Shown here: positions 20,548 through 29,538 of the stretch, in pieces
Layout: each line of letters starts with the position of its first letter
Position numbering within the stretch: the first letter of the stretch is position 1
The notes under the pieces: model-generated
What the model was told of the DNA's origin: nothing
The model's input: the letters and a program-made list of their open reading frames with translations, nothing else
Databases searched by the model: none
Program-made: the position numbers and the translations under genes
DNA from: Saprolegnia diclina VS20
Lineage: Eukaryota; Oomycota; Saprolegniomycetes; Saprolegniales; Saprolegniaceae
Length of the DNA: 31,343 nt
Assembly (NCBI RefSeq): GCF_000281045.1
Contig: NW_008246107.1
Coordinates: forward strand, 215,337 to 246,679
Reading direction: 5' to 3'

Positions 20548-21585
20548 GCATTAGATATTTGTCTTGTAAAGGAGCTCGAATGGTTGGCATTGGGTGACGA
20601 CTTTCATTAAAGGCAGTTCCACCGCCTTCTATTTCACCCGAACGCGCTCGCCGCTCTAAAAGCCCTGTGACCGCGTCCCGCTGAGCGAGGTCGTTACTCA
20701 TCAGCGCTGGCGCCTGCTGGGCCACGTCGGAAAAAAGCTGCCCTAGCCAACGCTAGAGCAGTTTTTTTTAATCTTATCTTGGTCCGAGGTGCCCGCTTTT
20801 TAGGTCGGATAATATTCTTGTTGCCGATCGTTCTGCACCGTGACCGCAAGTCGCTGGCGTCCATCGAGAATCTAAAACTGCATAGGTTTGCTCCCGGTCG
20901 TGATGCCAGGAAAGACTCCATAGATCATGTCGCCATGGACCACCTCGCGCCCGCGGCAACGACAGAAGAGCAAAACGAACCCCGTGCCCCACCTGCACAG
21001 CTACAGCCCGGTGAGCTACTGAAGAAGTAGAGACTGCTAGTCTCCACGCACTAGTCTCAACGTATGCGAAGTCTGAATCATCGATACCAAACACGTTCAC
21101 AGATATAAAAGGGCTCGAACACTACCGAGAGCAACACGAGCATTGGCCTAAACAAAAGTCATTTGGGTCCTGGGTTTTGTTTTGCACTTCATTTTGCCTG
21201 TCCAAACTTCTTGGGTATCTGTGGCGTGAGTGGGCAACAGTTACCTAGTCGAAAGGAATGGCTGCTCTGAGCTCGAGCAAAGCAGTCTATTATAGCGGCG
21301 CAAAAAGGTCACATTTCCCGGTCCGATGAGGTTACATCCTTGACAAAAATTCTGCTATCGCCCACCATGGCGGTCTTCAAGCGTACTACTAGTAGCAGTA
21401 CCCTTGTTGACGGTGATGCTATATTAGCACCATGACCTTGGTCGGCCCCAGCAAGAGTTCGTGCTTATGCACAGTAAACTCGGTCCGCATCGACAAGCTG
21501 TAGCATTCCAAGTCTGCCAAATGTGTCGGAATCTGGCTGCCTCGCTGTCCGTGCCGGATCCCGTGGGAGCTCCATTTACATGTAA

Positions 21586-21729
21586 TCATTGGCTTGCATA
21601 GATGTCGAGGCGTATCTGTCTGTCTGGCGCAACCCTATGGCAACGGAACGCGTGGACGCCATTACGCGACATGTCGCAGCGCGCCGCGGCCCTCCATGGA
21701 CAGCACCAGGAAGTTTAGTTTACTCATGA
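21586..21729 (+). other. Coding-like open stretch, possible gene fragment
   Basis: A run of 47 codons to a stop includes DVEAYLSVWRNPMATERVDA and ITRHVAARRGPPW, with several C/G third positions. It begins after a stop, without its own start codon. It is unrecognised and could be a relic exon. Confidence 0.22.
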
Positions 21730-21880
21730 AAAGCGCTCAGTCCTGCCGTGTCTAACACACTGCGGTGCATGTAGCGTTGACAAAACATAACCTCGGACGC
21801 CTCGACGTTCAGCGGACTTCTATGCAATGGTGAACGAATTAAATTACGAGAGCAACAGCCAACTAAACTAGAACAACGGA

Positions 21881-22423
21881 CTAGCCGTTTGTATTGGTTC
21901 TCTGGGGCATGTGTTGGCCGCAGAAGCCGCCGACACGCGCAAAGTGGTTACAATTGTCGTGCTTGCAGCGGGAACCACCGCCGTGGGTTCGACAGACGCC
22001 ACCGCTTTGGGCCACTGTTTTGCAGCCGTCGACAGAGCACAGCTTTCCGCCGCCGTGACGCGTGCACAGACCACGGGTTCGTGCGTAGGATGTGCAGTTG
22101 TCAACGCTGCACTTGCGCTTCTGGCTGCTGAGCTGCATGTTGTGGCGCGTGCAGAGGCCGTCGATACGTGCTAGTTGCTGGCAGTCGTTGATCGCACACC
22201 AGCGCGACCGCCCACGGCGTCCCGAAGCGCTCGTTGCCGGACTCGTGATAGCGTCGAGGGACATCATCGCATGCGACCGCGGTGGCGACGCCGACGCGCT
22301 GCGGGTGGAGCGCTCGTACTTGTGGCCAGCATGCAAGAGGCAAACGCCCATGAATTTGGCAAACCGGTCACAGTGAGGTACGCGACAGCTCGTCATGACA
22401 TCGTCGGTATCCTGCGTCGCCAT
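21881..22423 (-). CDS. WRKY19-like zinc-finger repeat protein, copy B
   Basis: A single-exon frame of 180 residues with five C-x4-C-x9-C-x2-H units at exactly the same positions as copy A (C13-H31, C76-H94, C105-H123, C129-H147, C153-H171). By my hand count about 91 of 174 aligned residues are identical without a gap, rising to about 71 of 101 over residues 71-171. QLARIDGLCTRHNMQLSS is the same in both. The linker after finger 1 and the N-terminus have diverged most. The frame is open upstream to an ATG at 22465, but the initiator at 22439-22458 and the gap-free match to copy A both place the start at 22423. The product is presumed to bind nucleic acid in the nucleus. It is convergent with copy A across 3 kb without another gene. 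Confidence 0.88.
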   Translation of the reverse strand: MATQDTDDVMTSCRVPHCDRFAKFMGVCLLHAGHKYERSTRSASASPPRSHAMMSLDAITSPATSASGRRGRSRWCAINDCQQLARIDGLCTRHNMQLSSQKRKCSVDNCTSYARTRGLCTRHGGGKLCSVDGCKTVAQSGGVCRTHGGGSRCKHDNCNHFARVGGFCGQHMPQRTNTNG

Positions 22424-22438
22424 GCTCGTTGTCCACGG

Positions 22439-22458
22439 GGTAAAATTTCGAAATGACA
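22439..22458 (-). promoter_or_regulatory. Oomycete initiator plus flanking element of WRKY19-like copy B
   Basis: On the minus strand this reads TGTCATTTCGAAATTTTACC, close to the oomycete core promoter in which TCATTYY is followed by an A/T-rich CAWTTT-like block. It predicts a start about 31 bases before the ATG at 22423 and rules out the upstream in-frame ATG. Confidence 0.65.
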
Positions 22459-22620
22459 CCAGCATGGCCTTTTTCAGAGTGGCGCGAGCGGTGAGAGGAC
22501 CAAGACATACCTATGCGCCAGCTGGTTTAGGGCGGCAGCACTGCATCTCTCGGGTGCAGACATCTGTGTTGCCACACACAAATCCTAGTTCATGCTCACG
22601 ATACCATTGTAAACCCTCGT

Positions 22621-22640
22621 CTTTCTCGCGCACGAGAAAG
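22621..22640. repeat. Eight-base inverted repeat CTTTCTCG/CGAGAAAG
   Basis: CTTTCTCG (22621-22628) and CGAGAAAG (22633-22640) flank CGCA. It lies about 200 bases upstream of copy B and is of unknown meaning. Confidence 0.5.
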
Positions 22641-23473
22641 CACGGGCCATTCAGTGCGTCGGGCATTCATTTTGAATGAGCGGTGATCACTCGTTCGTTT
22701 CTCAGCACGGTTCCAGCTGAACCCTCGCCGAGCAGACGCGTTCGTTGCCAAAATGAACGCATGGGGCAGTGAGTTACGCGGCGAGATCCGGGCGTGGACG
22801 TCATGTTCCCGTATCCGTCTCAAGGTCGACCAAGAAACTGCGTGTACCGCAAACGTCCCAGATGTGAGGCGTGGTTTTCGGGGCGCTGAGCATTGATGCA
22901 CGCTTCCGAGAAATGGTGGCAGCAGGTGGCAAATGTGACAGAGCCTGGGCGGCTTCGACGCGTTGCGGACGGGCAGCGACAGTGGCGGGTGTGAAATCTC
23001 GCTGGCGGGACACGACCAACGCATAAACGGGCTTCCGGAGTTTCTAGCGGCGGGGCAGCTCGTGTCCCAACGCTGAGATTCGTGCTATTTATCTAGTGCA
23101 CACAAGCTATATGATACATGGCACACTGTTTACTGTTTGTTCGTCGCGCGGTTAGACGCGCCTTTGACGCCATTGGCGACGCTTCATCATCATGATGAGT
23201 AAGGCGTGGTGCGTGCGGGTTGCATACAAACTGCTATACTAGAACAGGACATGATCCCCAACAGCAATCGGAAAATGGCAACGCCGGCACCCGTGTCGCC
23301 CAAGAATGTCTTCCACAAATGTCGATGCAGCGCGGTGCATCATCGTGCGGACTGGGGCGTCGAAACGACACACCCTGCGTCAGCGGTTGGTGGAACGGCC
23401 TTGACCCAACACCGAAATCCAGGATGCAGTAACACAAATTACACCCCTTTGGCGGGTATTGCGCATCGACCGC

Positions 23474-25513
23474 TTACGGCTTGACTGTTGGTTCCCGCAG
23501 GCGCTGGAGTAGACTCTCGTTGGCGAGGTACAGCTGCTGGCACGCGCGGTCCTTCTCGTCGAGTTGCTTTATCGCACGTTGGACCTCGGCTTCAAGGTCA
23601 GATTTCTCGCGGCGCGCGGCGACGAGCTGCTTGGCGAGCTTCTCAAGCGCGTCCAGGAGGCCTGCCTGCTGGCCTGCCACGTCAGCGACCTCGGACGCGA
23701 CCGCGTCGACCCACGTGGCAACGTCGGCAAGTGTTTGCACCGTATGTAACCTAGTGGATGGTGGGACTTTGCCCGCAACCAAGCGCAACTCGCGCAGGAG
23801 TCGGTCGAGCCGCTGGTGGAAGCGCGCCGTCGCACTCTCGAGAGCTGTCGCCACTTCGGCACGTTGTGCGCGCACGTACACCTCCGTGCGCTGTGCGAGG
23901 TCGGCCTCGAGTGACGCAGTCACAGTCGCCAAGCGCGCCGCAAATTCCTTTTCGTATGCAACCTGGAGCTCCTGGCACCGCCTGGCACTCTCGTCTCTGT
24001 GACGCGCTTCAAGGTCCCGTAGGTTGGTTGTGTGTATGTCGTGCATCTGCAAGGTGACGTCGTTCAGAACCCGCGTCTCGTCGATGGAAAGCTTGTGTTG
24101 TAGGCGCGCAACTTCGATGCGGTGCTGCCTATTGGCATCGGTGTATGTGAAAACACGACACATTTAGCAAAGGGGGCAACTCCGCAAGGTGGGATTGCAT
24201 CGCGTGTACTTTAGTCGTGAGTTGTGTCGCGTGACCGCTGGACAAAGTCTCTAATTCTTTCTCGAGAGCGACCTTGGCTCTGGCCTCGACGTCGCAGAGC
24301 TTGGCTTGCGCTTGACGGGTAAGCTGCTGCTGCAGCTAAAGAGGCGTTTTCGCAGCGTCAGACAACCTTGGCGTACATCCAGCATCCTACTTGATCCAAA
24401 CGAAGCTTTGATCCCATGGAAAGGGCGTCCTCGAGCTTATCGAGCTCTTCCCGCATCACTCTGTCATGCCGTTCAAGGGTCTCGGCGCGCACCTTTGCCA
24501 GCGATGCTTCACGAGATGCAAGTAGTTTGCTCGCAGAAATTTCGCGCTCAGCTTGGAGTTCGCGCGCCAGGGCGGCTCGCGCCTCGTCTTCCACCTTGGC
24601 CTCTTCTGTCTACAAGTAACCAAGGAACTCGAAACTATTGCAGCTTGGAAAAAAGGCGGACGTGATGCGCAGCTTCGATGGCGTGGATGACGCGTGTGCG
24701 CTCTTCGTCAAGCTCCGCCTGAAGCGCTGCTCGCCGCAGTTTGGACTCAACACAGAGCTTGTCCACGAGGCTTTGCTTCTCGAGCTCCATTTGATGCTCG
24801 TTGCGCAGAAGAATGTCGTTGAGCTCTCGCTGTCGCTGACTTAAGAGGTCCTGTCGGATGCGCGCCAGTAGCGCCTAGAATAAGTAATATGAGCTGGATG
24901 CGTTGCGCGTCGGATCCCTCCTTACGCACTTGATTGTCGTGCGAGAGTTGCTTCTTGGTCGTGTCAACGAGCTCCGCGGTTTCGGCATCCGCCTTGCGTA
25001 CGTAAGCCCACTCTAAGCTTGGCCTGCTTGACGACTCGAATGACGAAGACGCAGATGGGGGCTGGACACGCGCCGGTGTATAACATGGGCGTCGTCCAAG
25101 CGACAAGGAGGTGCCGTCCTACGCTTGCATGAGAGCAATCCTACCGCAACTTGCAACGAGGAGAGTACATGGGTGACGCTGGCGAGTCCCCTTGGACGGT
25201 TGGTGTCGCTGCTTTTCTCAGACACACATCGAGACTCGCGCTCCAAATTTGCCAGCATGGCGTCAAAGCGAGCAGTGGTCGAGTCCATGGCACTCGGCGA
25301 GCGCACACTACCGTGCGCGCTGGCGGTGCAGCGCGAGAGCTCGGATTCGACGCCATCCATTTCGTCCATAAGATCCGAGCACGCAGCCGATATGTAAGCT
25401 TCCGGAAGCATCTTCGTCGGTGACAAGGAGCGAGGCGAGCCATGGGCATATGCGAGAAGCGTCGCGTCGCCGGCGACTATGTCCTGCACGAGGCGTAGCG
25501 GGTCGTCGTCCAT
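23474..25513 (-). CDS. Coiled-coil protein of unknown function, 6 exons
   Basis: Exons 25513-25169, 25118-24930, 24874-24662, 24609-24391, 24335-24181 and 24128-23474 give 591 residues. Residues 1-150 are Ser-rich and probably disordered (MDDDPLRLVQDIVAGDATLL opens the protein). From about residue 160 onwards nearly everything is heptad-rich and charged: LLARIRQDLLSQRQRELNDI, EDEARAALARELQAEREISA, HKLSIDETRVLNDVTLQMHD, LLDALEKLAKQLVAARREKS. I do not recognise the family; a centrosomal, flagellar or Golgi tether role would be typical for such proteins but is only a guess. The introns (50-55 bases) are longer than elsewhere in the window. The fifth intron (24129-24180) was chosen among options because it keeps the coil unbroken. 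A further 39-base in-frame intron within the last exon (starting after LLRE) cannot be excluded. The gene is divergent from the mucin-like gene. Confidence 0.72.
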
Positions 25514-25903
25514 CAGGCAACGCGATCTTGAAGAGCACCAATCAACGCACGTGCAGAGTCCATGGAGCGATGTGATTCGTCACCTGTAGCCAATAGCCTC
25601 GCGGCCATGCTAGGTTGAAGCCACCAATAAGGTGGCATGGCTGTGGTGTAATGCCATGCGATTCGAGTACATCTGTCGTGGCCTGGACCTCCTGGCCATG
25701 TGGAGAACGCCCTCCGATACAAAATCCGAGTCGCAGCCATTGGTCACCTCAACGGGGGTCATCACAACGCCGTGTGTAGCAGCCTCACTGCGTCTCAGTA
25801 TGCGCTGCTGAAACACGTACCCGCGGTAAAAGCGTGACTGCATTGGCCATGAGGCGGGTGTCGACAAAACTTCAATCGGTGCTTCCCCGATACGACGCCC
25901 ACG
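25514..25903. promoter_or_regulatory. CCAAT-rich divergent promoter
   Basis: This 390-base gap separates two start codons facing apart. CCAAT boxes lie at 25538-25542, 25590-25594 and 25624-25628, and reverse ones (ATTGG) at 25739-25743 and 25842-25846. Two inverted repeats overlap near 25620: GCCACC/GGTGGC (25620-25636) and GCATGGC/GCCATGC (25635-25659). It probably serves both the coiled-coil gene and the mucin-like gene. No gene is seen inside. Confidence 0.45.
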
Positions 25904-27190
25904 ATGCGCTGCCGACCGGTCGTCCTGCATCTCTGGCTGTCGCTCGTCCTCTTAGCGTCCACACGCATGCCTGCCGTCGTGTGTGCCAATATGACGGCGC
26001 AGAACGACACGCCGACTGCGACACCCGTGACAGTCACGACGCCGCCAACGCCAAGTCCCGTGCCGACGGACCCCCCGACACCAAGCCCGTCGCCATCCAC
26101 GGTGACACCGCCCCCAACAACCACATCGCCGCCTCCAAGTACGACACCGCCACCCACCACGGTGACCCCAGAGCCCACAACGACCCAAGCACCGACCACG
26201 ACACCCCCACCGACACAAACAACGCCGACACCAACGACAACAATAGCACCCACTCCACTTCCCGAGGCTGTCATCACAACGGACGCGCCAACGATCCAAC
26301 CGATGCGCGAAGCCGTGCCGACGATGGCGAAGGAGGTTGCTAGCTCCGCGCCGCCAGCTTCTTCACCTCCAGTCGCCGCGGCCGGCGCGTCGTGGAAGTT
26401 TTATGTCGCGATCGCAGCTGCAAACGTCGCGGTTGTCGCGGTCGTGCTCTTTGTGCTCTTCCGGCGGCGCGCGTCACGTCATCGGAAAACCATGGACTCA
26501 TTCGAATCCTTCACGCCCCGCGGGGACCAGCGACCGTTCGACTCGAACAGCGTCGACGTCGACCTCATGGAAAGCAGCGTCGTGTCCTACGAGGTTCTCA
26601 CGCCGTGCGAAAACATCGTCACAAGTGGCTACAGCAGTGTCGACCCGTCCTCGAGCATGCGCATGTCCAAACTGAGCTTCATGAGCGAGGGTGATGAGCC
26701 CCTTGAGAACGACGACCTCGACGACATGGTAGTCCTCTCGCATCCGCAGCATTTCGGCCCCGACGTGCACAAGGCGCGCTGGTCGGCGTTCAACATTCGT
26801 CCAGAGTTTCCAGGCAATATTTCGACGACGCTCCGCGCGACGTACCCATCATGGCAGGAACGCCTAAGCAAGGGATCAAGCTCCCATGCGCTCGAGTCGA
26901 GCGTTGTCGACGACGACGATGAGCCCCCAACACCCGCGCACGACCCAGCGTTCCCGAAGATGCTCAGTGCGCAGTCCAACTGGTCCCAATGGCAGGATGG
27001 CCACTCGTTCAGCGGGCACTTGAGCCAAGAGGACGATGACGCAACTACAAGCAGCATTGCCGAGTGGCACGATGGCGAGCGCGACAGCTACATGACAGAC
27101 GACGCGCCGCGCATTAGTCTCGAGTCGGCGGGCGTTGATTGGCACCTGGGCTCTGCCGACGACTGGCGTGACTCGAGGCTGCACCCGTGA
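25904..27190 (+). CDS. Mucin-like type I membrane protein (Pro/Thr-rich ectodomain), single exon
   Basis: An uninterrupted frame of 428 residues. A signal peptide is clear at 1-28 (hydrophobic core LHLWLSLVLLAS, likely cut after VVCA). Residues about 30-125 are almost entirely Pro, Thr and Ser (TPPPTTTSPPPST and similar), as expected of a heavily O-glycosylated stalk. One membrane span lies at about 166-186 (FYVAIAAANVAVVAVVLFVL), followed by the stop-transfer RRRASRHRK. The 240-residue cytoplasmic tail is acidic and Ser-rich with several Trp (SWQERLSKGSS, NWSQWQDG, DWHLGSADDW) and no known domain. Likely a cell-surface or cell-wall-contact protein, perhaps a sensor, by analogy with fungal stress sensors; that is inference. 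The start is the first ATG, just after a run of C-rich sequence. Confidence 0.85.
   Translation: MRCRPVVLHLWLSLVLLASTRMPAVVCANMTAQNDTPTATPVTVTTPPTPSPVPTDPPTPSPSPSTVTPPPTTTSPPPSTTPPPTTVTPEPTTTQAPTTTPPPTQTTPTPTTTIAPTPLPEAVITTDAPTIQPMREAVPTMAKEVASSAPPASSPPVAAAGASWKFYVAIAAANVAVVAVVLFVLFRRRASRHRKTMDSFESFTPRGDQRPFDSNSVDVDLMESSVVSYEVLTPCENIVTSGYSSVDPSSSMRMSKLSFMSEGDEPLENDDLDDMVVLSHPQHFGPDVHKARWSAFNIRPEFPGNISTTLRATYPSWQERLSKGSSSHALESSVVDDDDEPPTPAHDPAFPKMLSAQSNWSQWQDGHSFSGHLSQEDDDATTSSIAEWHDGERDSYMTDDAPRISLESAGVDWHLGSADDWRDSRLHP
26010..26270 (+). repeat. Pro/Thr low-complexity coding repeat
   Basis: This stretch is dominated by CCN and ACN codons and codes for the Pro/Thr-rich stalk of the mucin-like protein. 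The repeat is irregular rather than a strict tandem array. Its minus strand is open and Gly-rich only as a shadow of this composition. Confidence 0.6.
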
Positions 27191-27820
27191 TCGTCGGTCC
27201 GCTTCGTCGTCTTTCCAGTCGTGCGATAGATTAGTATTATTTTAAAAGCATCATCGCTTCTTGCCATCATGCCACTGCAAGAGCTGCCACTGCGTGGACG
27301 TTTTTCCGTGGCGGCGCAGTTGCGTGCGACTGTCACAGGCCATCGAACACGGGGGTGCTACTCTCCCTTGATCACAGCCGTCTTGTGGGTCATCGTTTCG
27401 ATGCATTGGGGCTAGCGTTTAATGTGACGCTTGTTTCTGCGGCCTCCAAGCTGGTGCATGCACGCGCCATGGATGGTTGTTGAGACTTCATTCGGTTGCG
27501 TACAGCAGTATCCAAGTGGCCAGACTTGGTGCCGGCGGCGCGCCCTGACCACACAAAGATGTATCCAAGCGTGGCGCCACGGCTGGCCTTTCTGGGCGAC
27601 CAGCTGCTATGGCGGAATTTAAACGTGTGTTCTCTCGTTTGCATACGAATGCCAAGTTTAAGGTCAAAGTGGGTATTTAAATGGAGGGCAGCAAGGACCA
27701 GATTGCACTGGCCTGCGGCCAATGAGCGGTCGTCTGGATCAGACGGGCGGCCAAGTCAACTCGGCTTGCTTCCTCCATCATCTTCATCCGCGTCATTTTC
27801 CAACTGGACCAAGAAGCAGC
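27191..27820. other. Intergenic region between mucin-like and small Cys/His genes
   Basis: No gene is recognised in 630 bases. The right end holds the initiator of the next gene. Open frames here lack coding-like codon bias. Confidence 0.4.
27790..27807 (+). promoter_or_regulatory. Initiator (TCATTTTCCAAC) of the small Cys/His gene
   Basis: TCATTTTCCAACTGG at 27793-27807 matches the oomycete initiator. It predicts transcription from about 27795, 26 bases before the ATG at 27821, and argues against the longer upstream frame. Confidence 0.6.
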
Positions 27821-28210
27821 ATGGCGCGTGAAGCTGTTGAAGAAGAGAGTACGTGCAAGTACGTGTACAAGAAGTGCCTCAATGCGCGCACGACCAAGAA
27901 GAACGGCCACCTGCACTCTCTCTGCGAGTACCACCGCGCCAAGGCCAACTCGATCCAGAAAGCATATGCGACCAAGAAGCGGTCAATGCACAAGGCGCTC
28001 AAGAGCCCGACAGCGGTCGACGGGCCCATTCCGTTCGGTGGCGCGACCAACGTCTTTGACGTCTCCGAGACCGAATGGCTTGACATCTTGGAAGCGCTCG
28101 GGGTCTCGCCGAGTGACAACCACGGCAACGACGACGTGCTAGTGAAGGATGAGTTTTTTACGCTCGCCGACGACGACGTTGTGATCAAGGACGAGTGCAT
28201 TGCTGTTTGA
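27821..28210 (+). CDS. Small Cys/His-motif protein with basic region and acidic tail
   Basis: A single exon of 129 residues. The N-terminal part has C12, C19, C35 and H38 (C-x6-C-x15-C-x2-H), within CKYVYKKCLNARTTKK and LHSLCEYHRAKAN, then a basic stretch (QKAYATKKRSMHK). I take this as a small zinc-binding, probably nucleic-acid-binding module; the name of the family is not known to me. The C-terminal half is acidic and hydrophobic (VFDVSETEWLDILEALG), like a transcription activation region. Near the end lie two matching segments, DDVLVKDE and DDVVIKDE, both fitting the sumoylation consensus (hydrophobic-K-x-E) at K109 and K123. The start is set by the initiator 26 bases upstream, although the frame is open for 33 more codons. 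Roles are inferred from composition only. Confidence 0.75.
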   Translation: MAREAVEEESTCKYVYKKCLNARTTKKNGHLHSLCEYHRAKANSIQKAYATKKRSMHKALKSPTAVDGPIPFGGATNVFDVSETEWLDILEALGVSPSDNHGNDDVLVKDEFFTLADDDVVIKDECIAV

Positions 28211-28459
28211 GCTCGGAAGCAAGTCCGCTCATCTTATTTACGGCGTCTGCTGGCGCGATTCAAGTACTCTACTACCTATAACCTATATAAACACAACGAC
28301 ACGATTTCAAAGCTAAGCTACGATTCCAAACGCCGATTCACTTCCCATTGTACCAGTCCATCGCGCCCTGGCGGAGGATCGATCATACCACGAGGAGTTG
28401 CCACGAGGGAGCTCGAACGGAGTGGGTGCACCCATGGATTCGAACAAGATACTTCCAAG

Positions 28460-28909
28460 ATGCGAGCAAGGTTCGTGCTTGCTACAGTGTATTTGTTAGT
28501 GTATTTGCTGGTGGAACAGGCAACTGCTTCGACCCACGTGCATCGCGTTTTTCTGAAATCGCCCACTGTGTGTTTCCCGTCAAAAGTGCGATCAAGCGGG
28601 AAAACGTGGCGTGGACATATAAAAACGCACATCGATGTCGTCATGGTTGAAGCAAGCCCACCGAGACAGTCGCGCATCACAGAACACGGGAGGATGTGTC
28701 GCGAGGCGAATATTTGCCGCCACAGCTGCAAAGAACCGCACCGTCGTCAAGTCGACACCGCTGGCAACCAAGTACGAAGACGCACAACCGGTGAGCTCTA
28801 CACTGCACACAGGATACACGCGTTTGGCTGCAACGCGTTGCTCGCTATGCGTACTACCGTTATGTGGAAACAGCAGAAGGGCCAACTAGACCTCCCCGTA
28901 CTTGTTTGA
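28460..28909 (+). CDS. Doubtful small secreted-protein candidate
   Basis: An ATG frame of 149 codons. Its first 24 residues (MRARFVLATVYLLVYLLVEQ then ATAS) look like a good signal peptide with a cleavage site after ATA. The rest is basic with four scattered Cys and no known motif; no RxLR motif follows the signal region. Codon third positions are not C/G-biased like the true genes here, and no initiator or CCAAT element is clear upstream. It may well be chance, or a fast-evolving secreted protein. Confidence 0.2.
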   Translation: MRARFVLATVYLLVYLLVEQATASTHVHRVFLKSPTVCFPSKVRSSGKTWRGHIKTHIDVVMVEASPPRQSRITEHGRMCREANICRHSCKEPHRRQVDTAGNQVRRRTTGELYTAHRIHAFGCNALLAMRTTVMWKQQKGQLDLPVLV

Positions 28910-29045
28910 CACATCTGCCGTTGCACGCCCGGCAGGAACACTACGGGCATTGGACTTTTTGATGGTTTGCGATGCCTGTGGTGGCAGTGGTTGTGTTCTA
29001 TTAATTGTAGGTGTTATTGAGGGAAATTAGATCAGAGCGACATTT

Positions 29046-29418
29046 TTAGGGAAGCTGTAGATTAAAGCGTCGTCCGAATTTGTTTCCTGGAATTTTGGGG
29101 TGCTTGAGGGCCATTGCCATCCCCGCATTGCAGGGTTCGAACGCTACCGTAGTGGGGAGGAAAGTGGGGTCTTCGAAAGGTTGTATGTAGCGCTGGTGCT
29201 GTGAGGGTAAATCAAATACGACACTCAATTGAATTCCTCGTGTAATTGATGAAACCCATCTGCAGCGTATATAAATTCAAAGAGTCCACGAATAGTTCCC
29301 TCTCGTTCACAAAATTGCGCCTCAATACGCTAGCCGTGAGAGGGTTAGGGCTCATACTTGCTTGTCGATGAGCTTGAACAGGAGGCATTAACAAAAAAAT
29401 CACCGACACACACAGCAC
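29046..29418 (-). other. AT-richer stretch, possible remnant of an unidentified element
   Basis: Base composition differs from the neighbouring genes. Separate minus-strand open runs read somewhat like protein, for example QHQRYIQPFEDPTFL, but no family is recognised and no terminal repeats are seen. If it is a mobile element it is broken and old. It might equally be ordinary intergenic DNA. Confidence 0.2.
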
Positions 29419-29538
29419 ACACAGCTCAAGTTATTACTCTATATTGTGGCGGCGCTCACAATCAACTAAATACGGGGTCCACAAGACGTGGAAAATATCA
29501 CACGTTTGATGTATACTATGCTTGTACACGTGGCACGA

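Larger units (their letters stand above)
18835..21880. other. Gene-poor stretch between the two WRKY19-like paralogues
   Basis: No intact gene is seen in 3 kb. Short open runs that look coding-like lie at 19272-19388 (plus, ending ADMDGTRTMEDSSKHVSL and more), 20368-20547 (plus) and 21586-21729 (plus). A TATAAAAGG at 21104 followed by a TTCATTTTGCC initiator-like string near 21188 resembles a promoter, but the next ATG (21259) opens only about 23 codons. Two strong hairpins lie near 20.2 kb. The region fits duplication followed by decay. Confidence 0.35.
22424..23473. other. Gene-free stretch, right part of the sparse zone
   Basis: Apart from the initiator of copy B and an 8-base inverted repeat at 22621-22640, I see nothing. 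Open frames here, including a 142-codon one on the minus strand, have no coding-like composition or motif. Confidence 0.4.
28211..29538. other. Gene-free stretch before the kinase gene
   Basis: No gene is firmly supported in 1.3 kb. A plus-strand frame at 28460-28909 begins with a signal-peptide-like N-terminus but has no codon bias. From about 29000 the sequence is AT-richer and holds minus-strand open runs that may be remains of a mobile element. A CACACAG doublet and a run of seven A lie near 29400. Confidence 0.35.

Noticed and set aside
25795-26277. Gly/Val-rich 160-codon minus-strand frame
   Set aside because: It is the antisense of the Pro/Thr codons of the mucin-like stalk, and its repeats come only from that composition.
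29128-29146. GGGTTCGAAC resembling a tRNA T-loop
   Set aside because: The flanking bases cannot form a 5-base T stem and no acceptor, D or anticodon arms are seen.
29338-29349. GGTTAGGG, telomere-like string
   Set aside because: A single copy, not a tandem array.
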